From: Nitrososphaerales archaeon
GTDB taxonomy: Archaea > Thermoproteota > Nitrososphaeria > Nitrososphaerales > Gagatemarchaeaceae
DNA length: 64,000 bases
Direction: 5' to 3'
Assembly: GCA_032906765.1 (NCBI GenBank)
Contig: JAJTZB010000006.1
Span: 1 to 64,000 of the forward strand
Below the pieces are notes generated by a model, which saw only the letters and a list, made by a program, of their open reading frames with translations, did no database searches and had not been told where the DNA came from. Position 1 is the first letter of the stretch; each line of letters begins with the position of its first letter. Below, piece by piece: positions 48,564 to 56,929 of the stretch. A program made the translations under genes and the position numbers.

Positions 48564-48757
48564 AGCGTGGCAGAGAGCCGATTCCGAGGCAGAAGAGCAC
48601 GTTCCTCCTGGTCAAGTGCCCAGACTGCGGCGAGGAGAGGATTCTGTTCTCTGCATCAACCAAGGACGTTGGCTGCAGGGGCTGCGGCAGGAAGCTCGCC
48701 GAGAGCAAGGGCGGGAAGGCCGTCGTCCTAGCCACGCTCGTGAAGAAGCTCGGCTGA
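48560..48757 (+). CDS. rps27e: Ribosomal protein S27e
   Basis: A 65-aa small-subunit protein with the zinc ribbon KCPDCGEERILFSAST ... CRGCGRKL. It is co-translated with L44e, a standard archaeal order; aIF2-alpha and Nop10 usually follow and do so here after a broken LAGLIDADG gene. Confidence 0.95.
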   Translation: MKRGREPIPRQKSTFLLVKCPDCGEERILFSASTKDVGCRGCGRKLAESKGGKAVVLATLVKKLG

Positions 48758-48819
48758 ACCGCGCTCGAAACCTCCAGAAACGCGTTTTCAGTTAGATGAA
48801 GGGGCTATGGCGAGAGAGC

Positions 48820-49508
48820 TCAGGCTCGAAGTTGTCTTGAGACTATCCGTGAAACATAGCTCTGTGAAACTCCATAGACTTCGGCTAGATTGCGCTGTGA
48901 TAAGCCAGATTCCTTGTAATCCTTCGTAATTCTCTCAGCAACGTCTGGCGTAATTAGTGCGTGTTTTTTCCTAGTCAACGCTGCCCGCTCCCTCCCAAGT
49001 AGCGCTCCTTCAGACTTGAAGAAGCGAAGGTCTTCAGGGAGTAGTCTTTTCCCCACCCTCTCTCCTATCTTCACTTGCTCGTTTATCCTCTTAGCGAACT
49101 CTGCACCGTCCATCTTGTCGTCAGATAATCGACAGCAGCCCGCGCTTCCTCGTGCTTCTTGTCCAGGTAAGGCAACATCGAGTTCAAGATATTTACTGTG
49201 TCTTCTCTCCTTCTCACCCTCAGACGCCAAAACTTCTTTCCCTTCGTTCTTTGCAGGGAGAGGGTGGAGAAGAAACCTCTTTCTTGCAAGAATGAGGCCA
49301 TGTGCTCGAGCAGCGGCTCGTAGTTATCGGCGAAGGCTAGTCCTATTGCGAAACCAAATCGCGTGACTGAGATGCTTATCGAACCATCCCCGTCAAAGTA
49401 TCCAGCGACTTGCTCCCAGGTAGAATAGGCATTATGGCGCCCATTTGGGGCAGACTTACAGGAGTAGGAATCCTTGTGTTCGTTCTCTTTCCTGATTAGG
49501 ACGTGCAC
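48820..49508 (-). pseudogene. Frameshifted LAGLIDADG-HTH homing endonuclease
   Basis: The minus strand encodes a clear motif VAGYFDGDGSISISV followed by NILNSMLPYLDKKHEEARAA, then shifts frame near 49115. It continues DDKMDGAEFAKRINEQ and a C-terminal HTH, YKESGLSQRNLAEVYGVSQS. Joined, the halves form a single-motif LAGLIDADG endonuclease with an HTH tail. One base change near the junction restores it. It sits on the opposite strand between S27e and aIF2-alpha. Confidence 0.65.
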
Positions 49509-49689
49509 GTCACGCTTCGCTGGCTAAATCGAAAAACTCACTTAAACACCGCGCACTCGAATCCTGCCAAGCTGGGTCTCGGCTTCGGTCCAGTTCAAGC
49601 AGCCGAAAATCCAATCGCCAAGCTGATTGACGTCAAGAGGCAGTTGCCCACCTCGGTTTGCACTTGAACGAGCTTGCCCCATCACTAAA

Positions 49690-49699
49690 CTATATACAC
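49690..49699 (+). promoter_or_regulatory. TATA box of aIF2-alpha/Nop10
   Basis: CTATATACAC is centred about 29 nt before ATG 49724 and supports that start. Confidence 0.65.
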
Positions 49700-49723
49700 C
49701 CACCTTGGTTTCGCAATGTTTGC

Positions 49724-50518
49724 ATGGAACGTTCGTTACCCGAGCCTGGAGAAATAGTAATCTGCACTGTGAGGGAGCTCACTTCGCACGGCATCTACGT
49801 CAACCTCGACCAGTACGGCGGGATGAACGGGTTCCTCCATGTCTCAGAGATATCGACGGGCTGGGTGAGGAACATCGAACGGGTCGCCAAGCCCCAGCAG
49901 AGGCTGGTGCTGAAGGTGATACGCGCGAACAGGCAGAGGCAGGAGATCGACCTCTCTCTCAGGCAGGTAACCAACGAGGAGAGGAGGGCCAAGGTCATTC
50001 AGTGGAAGAGGGAGGAGAGGGCGTTGGCGATAATGAACGTCGTGAAGAAGAAGCTCGCCCTGGACGACGCGACCCTGGCGTCTTACACGAGCAAGCTCGA
50101 GGAGGGGTTCGGGACGCTCTATGCGGCTCTCGAGGAGGCATCGAAGAAGGGCGAGAAGGCGCTGGCCTCGCTGGACCTGCCTCCGACGGTCGTGAAGGCA
50201 ACCTCAGAGGCGGCCGGGGAGAAGATCATTCCGCCGAGGTACGAGGTGGGAGCTCTGGTCGAGGTGTCGTCGCGGAGTCCTGAAGGGATAGAGCACATCA
50301 AGAAGACCCTCGAGGGCGCGATGGGTTCTGCGTCCGCCGAGGTCAAGATCACATACGCCGGTGCTCCGAAGTACAGGGTGAGGATAACTGCGGACGACTA
50401 CAAGCAGGCCGAGAAGGCGATGGACGCGGTGCTCGAGAAGATCAAGGACGGAGTGGGGAAGCACGAGGTGTTCAACTTCAAGCGCGAGATATCGCGGAAG
50501 TACGGCGGTCCGTCTTGA
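49724..50518 (+). CDS. eif2A: Translation initiation factor aIF2 alpha subunit
   Basis: Part of the aIF2 complex that delivers initiator tRNA. The 264-aa protein has an N-terminal S1 domain (GEIVICTVRELTSHGIYVNL ... GFLHVSEIS), a helical domain and a C-terminal alpha/beta domain. ATG 49724 is chosen over the longer frame to 49658 because it matches the family and the promoter. It overlaps the nop10 frame. Confidence 0.95.
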   Translation: MERSLPEPGEIVICTVRELTSHGIYVNLDQYGGMNGFLHVSEISTGWVRNIERVAKPQQRLVLKVIRANRQRQEIDLSLRQVTNEERRAKVIQWKREERALAIMNVVKKKLALDDATLASYTSKLEEGFGTLYAALEEASKKGEKALASLDLPPTVVKATSEAAGEKIIPPRYEVGALVEVSSRSPEGIEHIKKTLEGAMGSASAEVKITYAGAPKYRVRITADDYKQAEKAMDAVLEKIKDGVGKHEVFNFKREISRKYGGPS

Positions 50519-50523
50519 GGTCG

Positions 50524-50706
50524 ATGATGCTGAAGTGCGCCGAGTGCGGCAGGTACACGCTGAGCGAGAAGTGCCCCCATTGCGGAGGCCCGACTGTCAC
50601 AGTGCACCCGGCTCGCTATTCTCCTGATGACAGGTACGCGAGGTACAGGAGCCCGCTCGCCTACGAGGAGGCTAGTGGGTCACCTGGTAAACAAGAATCG
50701 CGTTGA
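50524..50706 (+). CDS. nop10: H/ACA RNP protein Nop10
   Basis: Nop10 works with Cbf5, Gar1 and L7Ae in RNA-guided pseudouridylation. The 60-aa protein has the zinc-ribbon pattern LKCAECGRYTLSEKCPHCGG and the conserved tail ARYSPDDRYARYR. ATG 50524 (or 50527) is the likely start; a TTG at 50515 overlaps eif2A. Its 3' end overlaps the convergent aglB gene by 35 nt. Confidence 0.92.
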   Translation: MMLKCAECGRYTLSEKCPHCGGPTVTVHPARYSPDDRYARYRSPLAYEEASGSPGKQESR

Positions 50707-53026
50707 AGCAGTTTATTCCCGAGTTGCCTGGGCACGCCGAAGGCGTCGACATGCTCGGCGAAGCGTAGGCAAGCCTGAAGGGCCCTGTGCTGTTGGTCCC
50801 GAAGAGGTACTGGGCAGGGTATGAGAACGCCTCCACGGTCCCGCCGGCGTAGGACGGGGAGAGCACTATCTGGGTCTGGCCCGTCGAGCTGGAGCTCTGG
50901 CTCTGCAGATAGCCCGAGAACCTGAACGGCAGGAGATTGGAGAAGAGCGAGTTCTGCAGGGCGAACGGGGTCAGGTTGTAATCATCGATGCCGGTGCACG
51001 TCGCCGAGAGCGACGGGCACTCCAAGTACTGCGACTCGTTAAGCCCCCCGATTCTTATGAACCACTGCTTCTTGCTCTCGTCGCCTCCGCCCGCCGTGAA
51101 GCCGCCCCCGGCCGGCACCTGGAGTATGTAATACTGACTGCCCGCGCTTGTCGGGAGAATGCTTCCAGTGATGAAGAGAAGGACGTAGACCGGCCTGTCG
51201 CCTGCAATCTTCCTCGCCGTGGCTGCGGCAGCCGTGGCGTTGGACATGAACATGCGACCGATCTGGGCTATGCGGGTGCCGTTGATCGTCGAGTTGTCTG
51301 CGGCGCTCGTCCTGTTGCCCATCACAGTGATCCAGTATCCGTAGTCCCACCACGAGATGACGACCGCGTTCGTCGGCGTGTCCTGCCTTATCCAGTTGAG
51401 CGTCTGGATCCAGTCGTTGAACGGCGACCTGGAGTAGGCGGTGGCGCCGTTGGCCAGGCTGACGCCCGAGTCGGCGGGGCTCTGGTCGCAGAAGTAGGAG
51501 TTGGTGCTGCTGCACTGAATCGGGTTTGGAATCCAGTAGGTGCCCGCAGGGATGGCGATCAGCGCTATCATGGCGACGGAGAAGACGACCTTCATCTCGT
51601 TCCTGGTCGTGTAGACCGGCTTCTTCTTCACCAGGGGAGTCGTGCTCGGCTTGACGAGGGCGAACGCAAGCTCGGCGAACCCGATTCCCCCGAGCAGGCC
51701 GAGGGCGACGGAGGAGTAGACGAGGAGGCGGGAGAAGGCGGCCGAGAAGTAGAGGCCGGTCAGGCCTATGATCAAGGCGTAGACCATCGGTATGCTCCTC
51801 CTCCTGAAGGCGACGAGCGCCCCGGCGACACCGAAGGAAAGCAGCATCAGGTAGGATGTGAAGTAGTCCTGGCCGGTGGGGTAGCTCTGCTCTGCCACTG
51901 ACTGAACCAGCGCGTTGCCGCTGCGGGCCCACGGCGCGATGACCGACAGGTACCTGACAGATATGCCGCCGACGAACCCGAAGCTGATGACGGCGAGGCC
52001 CGCGAGTACGAAGGCAAGGACGAACTTGACGAGCGTCCGCCTGTACTCCGCTGGCTTCACCCAAGTCTTCGACCATTGCGCCAGCAGGACGAAGACGGTG
52101 CCGCCTATGAGGGCCAACCCGACAGGGTTGGTCACTATGCCAACCCCCGGCCTCGGGAAGATCGCGCTAGCGAAGAGGTCGGCAGCGGTGAATGAGATAA
52201 TCGCAGGCGACAGGCTGGAGAGGTCCAAGTTCATGAATGGTAGGAGCAGGAACATCAGGCCGAAAGCCGCGCTGAAGTAGTCGCCTCCACCCCAGGCAGT
52301 GCTGGCGTAGCCGGCCAGGAAGCCCGCGGAGAGGCCCCGGAGGACGCGGCTGCGCAAGCTGCGCTCCTTGTCGAAGACTGTGAGCACCACGTAACTCGCA
52401 GCCACGAAGAGCAGTATCGCGAGTGGCTCGGACTTGAACCAGCCGAGGTTGCCCCTCTGTATCAGGGGAGGGGAGACGGCCACCATCATGGCGGAGAAGA
52501 GCCCGGCTGCGTCCCCCGCTATCCTCCTGACCAGGAAGAAGAACAGCACGGAGGTGATGGCGCCGAAGAGGACCGGCAGCAGTATGAGAAAGTCATAGAG
52601 CGAGATTTGGGCGCCGAAGATGTTGTGCGCCAAGAGGTAGAGGAGAGCCCCGCCGACTTGGAGGCCGTCCTGCGAACTAGCCGCCACGTTGCGGCCGTAC
52701 GGGAACCACGTGGTGACGTCGTGCCAGTTGAAGTACCCCTGCAGCGAGTGGCACGAAGTCAGTACGGCCGTGCCGCAGTCTTGCGGGTTGTTGAAGAGGG
52801 CGTAGAAGAGACCGTGCTGCTGCGCGAGCGTCACTATGTGGTTTGCAGCGTAGTAGTCGTAGTATGGGTCAAACTCGTTGAGGTAGAAGCCGTACTTCGC
52901 TGCGTAAGCCCTGATCGTCACTGCCACGGAGAACACTATCGCCAGCACCAGAGCGGTCATCGTCGCCCTCCTGGACACTGCCGGCCTTCGCAAGTTCAGG
53001 TGGAGCGGCCCCAACCCCAAGTCCAA
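50672..53026 (-). CDS. aglB: Oligosaccharyltransferase AglB (STT3 family)
   Basis: This enzyme transfers lipid-linked glycans to Asn in exported proteins. The 784-aa protein has a first TM helix, then the catalytic-loop motif EFDPYYDYY (near residue 52). About a dozen TM helices follow, then the soluble domain with SWWDYGYWI (near 558), the sequon-binding WWDYG signature. It is intact. TTG 53026 is the start, with an internal ATG 22 codons later as alternative. Confidence 0.93.
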   Translation of the reverse strand: MDLGLGPLHLNLRRPAVSRRATMTALVLAIVFSVAVTIRAYAAKYGFYLNEFDPYYDYYAANHIVTLAQQHGLFYALFNNPQDCGTAVLTSCHSLQGYFNWHDVTTWFPYGRNVAASSQDGLQVGGALLYLLAHNIFGAQISLYDFLILLPVLFGAITSVLFFFLVRRIAGDAAGLFSAMMVAVSPPLIQRGNLGWFKSEPLAILLFVAASYVVLTVFDKERSLRSRVLRGLSAGFLAGYASTAWGGGDYFSAAFGLMFLLLPFMNLDLSSLSPAIISFTAADLFASAIFPRPGVGIVTNPVGLALIGGTVFVLLAQWSKTWVKPAEYRRTLVKFVLAFVLAGLAVISFGFVGGISVRYLSVIAPWARSGNALVQSVAEQSYPTGQDYFTSYLMLLSFGVAGALVAFRRRSIPMVYALIIGLTGLYFSAAFSRLLVYSSVALGLLGGIGFAELAFALVKPSTTPLVKKKPVYTTRNEMKVVFSVAMIALIAIPAGTYWIPNPIQCSSTNSYFCDQSPADSGVSLANGATAYSRSPFNDWIQTLNWIRQDTPTNAVVISWWDYGYWITVMGNRTSAADNSTINGTRIAQIGRMFMSNATAAAATARKIAGDRPVYVLLFITGSILPTSAGSQYYILQVPAGGGFTAGGGDESKKQWFIRIGGLNESQYLECPSLSATCTGIDDYNLTPFALQNSLFSNLLPFRFSGYLQSQSSSSTGQTQIVLSPSYAGGTVEAFSYPAQYLFGTNSTGPFRLAYASPSMSTPSACPGNSGINCFNAILVYQVTH

Positions 53027-53057
53027 TTACGAATCGCGAACTTCCAGAAGGGCTATT

Positions 53058-53480
53058 TTAACGGTGCTGTTCGTCTTTGATGAGAGTGCCCAAGAATGAA
53101 TGGTATCCCTGGGCGTCGAGGAGGTTCCTGAGCTCTCTTGCCGCGTCGGCGGGCTTGACCTCGACGAGCCACCCCTCGGAGTACGGAGACTTGTTCACGA
53201 GTTCGGGCTGGGTGTTCAGTTTCTCGTTGACCCTGGTGACTGTCCCCGTGATTGGGGAGTAGAGCTCGGACACTGCTTTGATTGATTCGACAGTGCCAAG
53301 TGTCTTGAACTGCGTCACTTTGTCGCCGACCTTGGGGAGCGTCACGTAGACGACGTCGTTGAGCGTCTTGGCCGCATAGTCTGTGATGCCAATTAGCACG
53401 GAGGCGTCGGATGCCTTCGCCCATTCGTGCTCTTTCGTGTATTTTAGGTCGTCCGGCACGTCGTATTCGCCGAGTCTCAT
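53058..53480 (-). CDS. gcvH: Glycine cleavage system H protein
   Basis: The lipoyl carrier of the glycine cleavage complex. The 140-aa protein starts MRLGEYDVPDDLKYTKEHEW and carries the lipoylation site TVESIKAVSELYSP (Lys in SIKAV). The longer frame to 53552 overlaps gcvT and is not needed. It follows gcvT by 25 nt, an operon. GcvP subunits are not in the window. Confidence 0.93.
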   Translation of the reverse strand: MRLGEYDVPDDLKYTKEHEWAKASDASVLIGITDYAAKTLNDVVYVTLPKVGDKVTQFKTLGTVESIKAVSELYSPITGTVTRVNEKLNTQPELVNKSPYSEGWLVEVKPADAARELRNLLDAQGYHSFLGTLIKDEQHR

Positions 53481-53505
53481 CGGGGTCGTGTGTCTCCTTC
53501 TTGAC

Positions 53506-54621
53506 CTATTTACTCTTGCTTCCCCTCTTCCAGCCGTAGAGGCTTTCGTCATAGAATGGCGGTTTCACGTAGCGGCCAGGGAAGCTCGTCTCCCTTATCC
53601 TCACCCGTGCGCCAGAAGATTCGGGGATGTCCCTCCTAATCATCGCCAGCGCGATTCCTTTGCGGAGGACTGGGGAGAAAGTCCCGCTCGTCACCTGGCC
53701 TGCGACGCCTCCTTGGGCGTCGAGCACCTCGAAGCCGTGGCGCGGGATGCCCTCGTCAAGCACTATGCCCCTCCTAACCCGGGCTGGGGGAGACGCCCTC
53801 AGCCTTGAGACTGCGTCATAGCCGACGTATCCCGTCTTGTCTGCCGAGACGACCCACGAGAGGCCTGCCTCGAACGGGTTGGTCTTGTCATCGATGTCCG
53901 ACCCGTGAAGAGGAAAACCAGCCTCCAGCCTCAACGAATCCCTGGCCCCAAGCCCGCATGGCTTCGCGGGTTTCGCCAGCGCGTCCCAAACAGCTGCCGC
54001 CGCAGCTGGGTCGTCGACCGTGGTGTCGTAGACAATGACTTCGAAACCGTCTTCGCCTGTGTAGCCAGTCCTCGAAATTGTGCACCTCCTGCCAAGCGCT
54101 TCGCCATCGATGCTCCTGAACCTCTTCAACGCCATCAGGTCGACGGCGGTGAGGCGCTGCAGCGCTGCAGCAGCCTCTGGACCCTGCACAGCGATCATGG
54201 CCGTCCTCCCTGTCACGTCGTCTATCTGGACGTCGTATCCCCCAGAGCGCCTCCTGATGTGGTCGAGGTCGCGGGAAGCGTTGGCTGCGTTGACCACGAC
54301 TAGGAAGTCCGTCCCCGTCTTCCTCATGATGATGAGGTCGTCGATTATGCCTGCAGCCTCGTTCAAGAGCAGCGTGTAGAACGACTTGGCGTCCGGCTGT
54401 GACTGGACGCTGGTTGGAACCAGACCCTCAAGGAACCTGCCAGAATCCTTTCCCTGGACGGAGAAGCGGCCCATGTGAGACACGTCGAAGATACCACACT
54501 TGTTTCTGACAGCCATGTGCTCTTCGGTGATTGTCGTGTACCAGAGCGGCATCTCGTAGCCCGCGAACTCTGTCAGCTTGGCGTGCTTCGAGTGGTATTC
54601 GAAGAGCTGTGTCTTCTTCAA
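53506..54621 (-). CDS. gcvT: Glycine cleavage system T protein (aminomethyltransferase)
   Basis: GcvT moves the methylene group from the H protein to tetrahydrofolate, releasing ammonia. The 371-aa protein shows the family N-terminus YHSKHAKLTEFAGYEMPLWY, GIFDVSHMGRF, and the folate-site RTGYTGEDGFEV. TTG 54621 starts it. The upstream region is now occupied by the right end of an IS, whose GGTTTTAACC may act as its TATA box. Confidence 0.93.
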   Translation of the reverse strand: MKKTQLFEYHSKHAKLTEFAGYEMPLWYTTITEEHMAVRNKCGIFDVSHMGRFSVQGKDSGRFLEGLVPTSVQSQPDAKSFYTLLLNEAAGIIDDLIIMRKTGTDFLVVVNAANASRDLDHIRRRSGGYDVQIDDVTGRTAMIAVQGPEAAAALQRLTAVDLMALKRFRSIDGEALGRRCTISRTGYTGEDGFEVIVYDTTVDDPAAAAAVWDALAKPAKPCGLGARDSLRLEAGFPLHGSDIDDKTNPFEAGLSWVVSADKTGYVGYDAVSRLRASPPARVRRGIVLDEGIPRHGFEVLDAQGGVAGQVTSGTFSPVLRKGIALAMIRRDIPESSGARVRIRETSFPGRYVKPPFYDESLYGWKRGSKSK

Positions 54622-54639
54622 CGTGCGCGAACCGGCAAC

Positions 54640-55900
54640 AGATTCTATTGTGAACTACCACTGGTTAAAACCATTGGCTTCTTGCTTCACAGGAGAGAAC
54701 TTGCTTATCCTCGTTCGTTGGACAAGTAGAGGCCGCTCCTCCGCAGGGGCCCGTTCCAGGCCCCGCTTGAGTATGTTCCGTGCCGCGTTCTCGTCCCTGT
54801 CAACGACGAGACCGCAGTTCGGGCACGCATGAACCCGCACGGACAGGTCCTTGGGAACCGTCTCCGCGCACCCGGAGCATATCTGCGATGTCCCACTTGG
54901 GTCGACGAGTATTACTCGTCCACCACGCCTTTCTGCCTTGTAGGCAGTTAGTTGGCGCGGTTGGCCCCAAGAGGCATCCATTATTGCCGATGCCAGATTG
55001 TGGTTCCTCACCATGTTCGGAATCTTCAAGTCTTCGAAGACGATGGTTGAATAGTTGTAGGCCAGGTGACGAGAGACATTGTGGGCGTAGTCCCTTCGCT
55101 GGTTCCTGATGTGGCGGTGCGCCTTTGCTAGAAGCATCCTGGCCTTTTCCCTGCTGTGAGAACCTTTGTGCTTCCTTGAGAGGCTTCGCTGAAGCTTCTT
55201 GACACTGCTCTCTGCTGTCTTCAGGCAGCGAGGGTTATCGAATCGCGTGCCGTCGCTCAATGTTGCAACTCTGAGCACTCCAAGGTCCACGCCTATTGCA
55301 GGCTTGGGGCTTGGAGGTTGTCCGAGTTCGGGTTGCTCAACCATCACGCAGACGTACCACCGGTCAATGTCCCTGATGATAGCGCACCTCCTTGGAGTGC
55401 CTATGATCTCCCTGTGAAGTTTGATCTTCACAGAACCTATCCTTGAGAGTTTGAGGCGGTCGCCGATGATCTTGAACCCTCCTGGCTGCGTATATGTGAA
55501 TGAGTTGTACCTCCCGCTGCGCTTGAACCTTGGATGCCTCGCAAGGCCAGCAAAGAACGCCTGGAAGGCCTTGTCGAGCCTGATATTCACGTCCTGGAGG
55601 ACCTGGGAGTGGACAGCCCTCAGATACTTGCTGGCGCCCTTCCTTTCAACGAGGGAATGTTGCAGGTCGTAGAATCCTGTGCCGTCTTCATTCCTTTCGG
55701 CGAGGAGGTCGTTGTAGAGCCGCCTGCAGGTCTCCAAGGTCTGCTCCATCAAATGGGCTTGTGTCTTGTTTGGATACAGCCTGAACCTGTATGTGACGAT
55801 CATCCTTCAAGGGACGAAAGACGCTTTCATGATATAAGAACCAAGCTCGCTCTCATCCACCGGATTCATCTGGTGGAGTTCCCGCTCGAATTGTTTTAAG
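54640..55900 (-). mobile_element. tnpB-only IS200/IS605-family element, second copy
   Basis: The right end near 54645-54680 reads, on the element's strand, AGCCAATGGTTTTAACCAGT followed by GGTAGTTCACA, a typical right-end hairpin. The left end near 55850-55895 reads CTCCACC-AGATGAATC-CGGTGG. No TnpA is present. It lies between gcvT and cofE. End positions are approximate. Confidence 0.7.
54655..55803 (-). CDS. tnpB: TnpB RNA-guided endonuclease
   Basis: A 382-aa TnpB with the N-terminus TYRFRLYPNKTQAHL, RuvC-I GVDLGVLRVA, RuvC-II IVFEDLKIP, a zinc ribbon (CSGC ... CPNC) and RuvC-III VDRDENAARN, all intact. It should be an active nuclease if its guide RNA is made from the right end. It differs clearly from the tnpB at 25633 and from the one at 60061, so the three come from separate lineages. 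Confidence 0.92.
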   Translation of the reverse strand: MIVTYRFRLYPNKTQAHLMEQTLETCRRLYNDLLAERNEDGTGFYDLQHSLVERKGASKYLRAVHSQVLQDVNIRLDKAFQAFFAGLARHPRFKRSGRYNSFTYTQPGGFKIIGDRLKLSRIGSVKIKLHREIIGTPRRCAIIRDIDRWYVCVMVEQPELGQPPSPKPAIGVDLGVLRVATLSDGTRFDNPRCLKTAESSVKKLQRSLSRKHKGSHSREKARMLLAKAHRHIRNQRRDYAHNVSRHLAYNYSTIVFEDLKIPNMVRNHNLASAIMDASWGQPRQLTAYKAERRGGRVILVDPSGTSQICSGCAETVPKDLSVRVHACPNCGLVVDRDENAARNILKRGLERAPAEERPLLVQRTRISKFSPVKQEANGFNQW

Positions 55901-55924
55901 CCAGCGAGGGAACTGGCGCGTCCG

Positions 55925-56686
55925 TTGCTCACGCTCGCTCCGGTGCACGCCAAGCGCGTCTCAGAGAGGTTCGACGTGGTCGGGTTGATTGAGGGGCGGT
56001 TGCGGAAGAAGCTGCGGCGGGGCGACGTGCTGGTCATCTCGAGCAAGTTCCTGGCCATCTCAGAGGGAAGGGTCGTCAGGCTCCGCGACGTCGCCCCGGG
56101 TGCCAAGGCGAGGAACCTCGCGGCCGCGTACCGCATGGACCCGAGGCTCTGCGAGCTCGTGATTAGGGAGTCTGATACTGTGGTGGGGGGCGTCCCTGGC
56201 TTCCTGCTCACAATCAAGGACGGTCTGCTGACGCCGAACGCCGGGATAGACAAGTCGAACATCGGGCACGGGAAGGTCGTCCTCTACCCGAGGAAACCAG
56301 AGGTGCTTGCTCTCCGGATAAGGCAAGGCGTCAAGTTCTCCATGGGTGTAGACGTGGCTGTGGTTGTGTGCGACAGCAGGCTCATGCCGATGAGGCGAGG
56401 CACGACGGGAGTGGCCATCGCGAGCTCCGGTCTGGAAGCCATACTGGACCTGAGAGGGAAGAGCGACCTGTTCGGTAACATCCTGAGGGTGACGTCCCAG
56501 GCGATAGCCGACGACCTCAGCTCCGCGGCTCAAGTCTTGATGGGCGAATCAGACGAAGCCACACCGATGGTTCTTGTCAGGGGTGTTAACAAGAGGCTCC
56601 TGAAAGACGCAGAGTACCCTTCCGCGAAGTTCGCGATTCCTGCTGACGAGTGCGTGTACCTCAGGAGTCTCGGGTACGCGGCCTAG
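55925..56686 (+). CDS. cofE: Coenzyme F420-0:L-glutamate ligase CofE
   Basis: CofE adds glutamates to F420-0 using GTP. The 253-aa protein has the family features DVLVISSKFLAISEGRVVRL, TPNAGIDKSNI and DSRLMPMRRGTTGVAIASSG. The organism therefore probably makes F420. TTG 55925 starts it. Its likely TATA, TGTTTTAAGCC, lies at the edge of the adjacent IS. Confidence 0.9.
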   Translation: MLTLAPVHAKRVSERFDVVGLIEGRLRKKLRRGDVLVISSKFLAISEGRVVRLRDVAPGAKARNLAAAYRMDPRLCELVIRESDTVVGGVPGFLLTIKDGLLTPNAGIDKSNIGHGKVVLYPRKPEVLALRIRQGVKFSMGVDVAVVVCDSRLMPMRRGTTGVAIASSGLEAILDLRGKSDLFGNILRVTSQAIADDLSSAAQVLMGESDEATPMVLVRGVNKRLLKDAEYPSAKFAIPADECVYLRSLGYAA

Positions 56687-56736
56687 ACTCTCGGCCGTGA
56701 ATACGCTTTTCTAACGCGGTCTGCGCCCTCGGGCCA

Positions 56737-56913
56737 ATGACCTACGAGATAGCATGCTTGTCCTGCGGGAGCACATTGTATTCGGGCTTCGACCTCAGGT
56801 CCCCGAACGACGTGCTCAAGGTGTACGGATACAAGTGCAAGAAATGCGGCGCCAAACTGAGCCTGGAGAAGTTCAAGGTAGAAGTGAAGATGATAGACGG
56901 GTCTTTCTCGTAG
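56737..56913 (+). CDS. Small zinc-ribbon protein (RpoP-like)
   Basis: A 58-aa protein with two CxxC knuckles (IACLSCGST ... YKCKKCGAKL), then a short basic strand (LEKFKVEVKMID). It is built like the RNA polymerase subunit P zinc ribbon but is longer between the knuckles, so I leave it unnamed. It lies 16 nt before the topoisomerase gene, probably in one operon. Confidence 0.65.
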   Translation: MTYEIACLSCGSTLYSGFDLRSPNDVLKVYGYKCKKCGAKLSLEKFKVEVKMIDGSFS

Positions 56914-56929
56914 GTCCCCTTCGCGGGTC

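Noticed and set aside
12168-49508. Inteins or introns hosting the LAGLIDADG/HNH genes
   Set aside because: Flanking core genes are uninterrupted and no splice-type motifs (such as a C-terminal HN) frame the endonucleases.
51039-52076. 345-codon minus-strand frame within aglB
   Set aside because: Arg/His-rich shadow frame of aglB.
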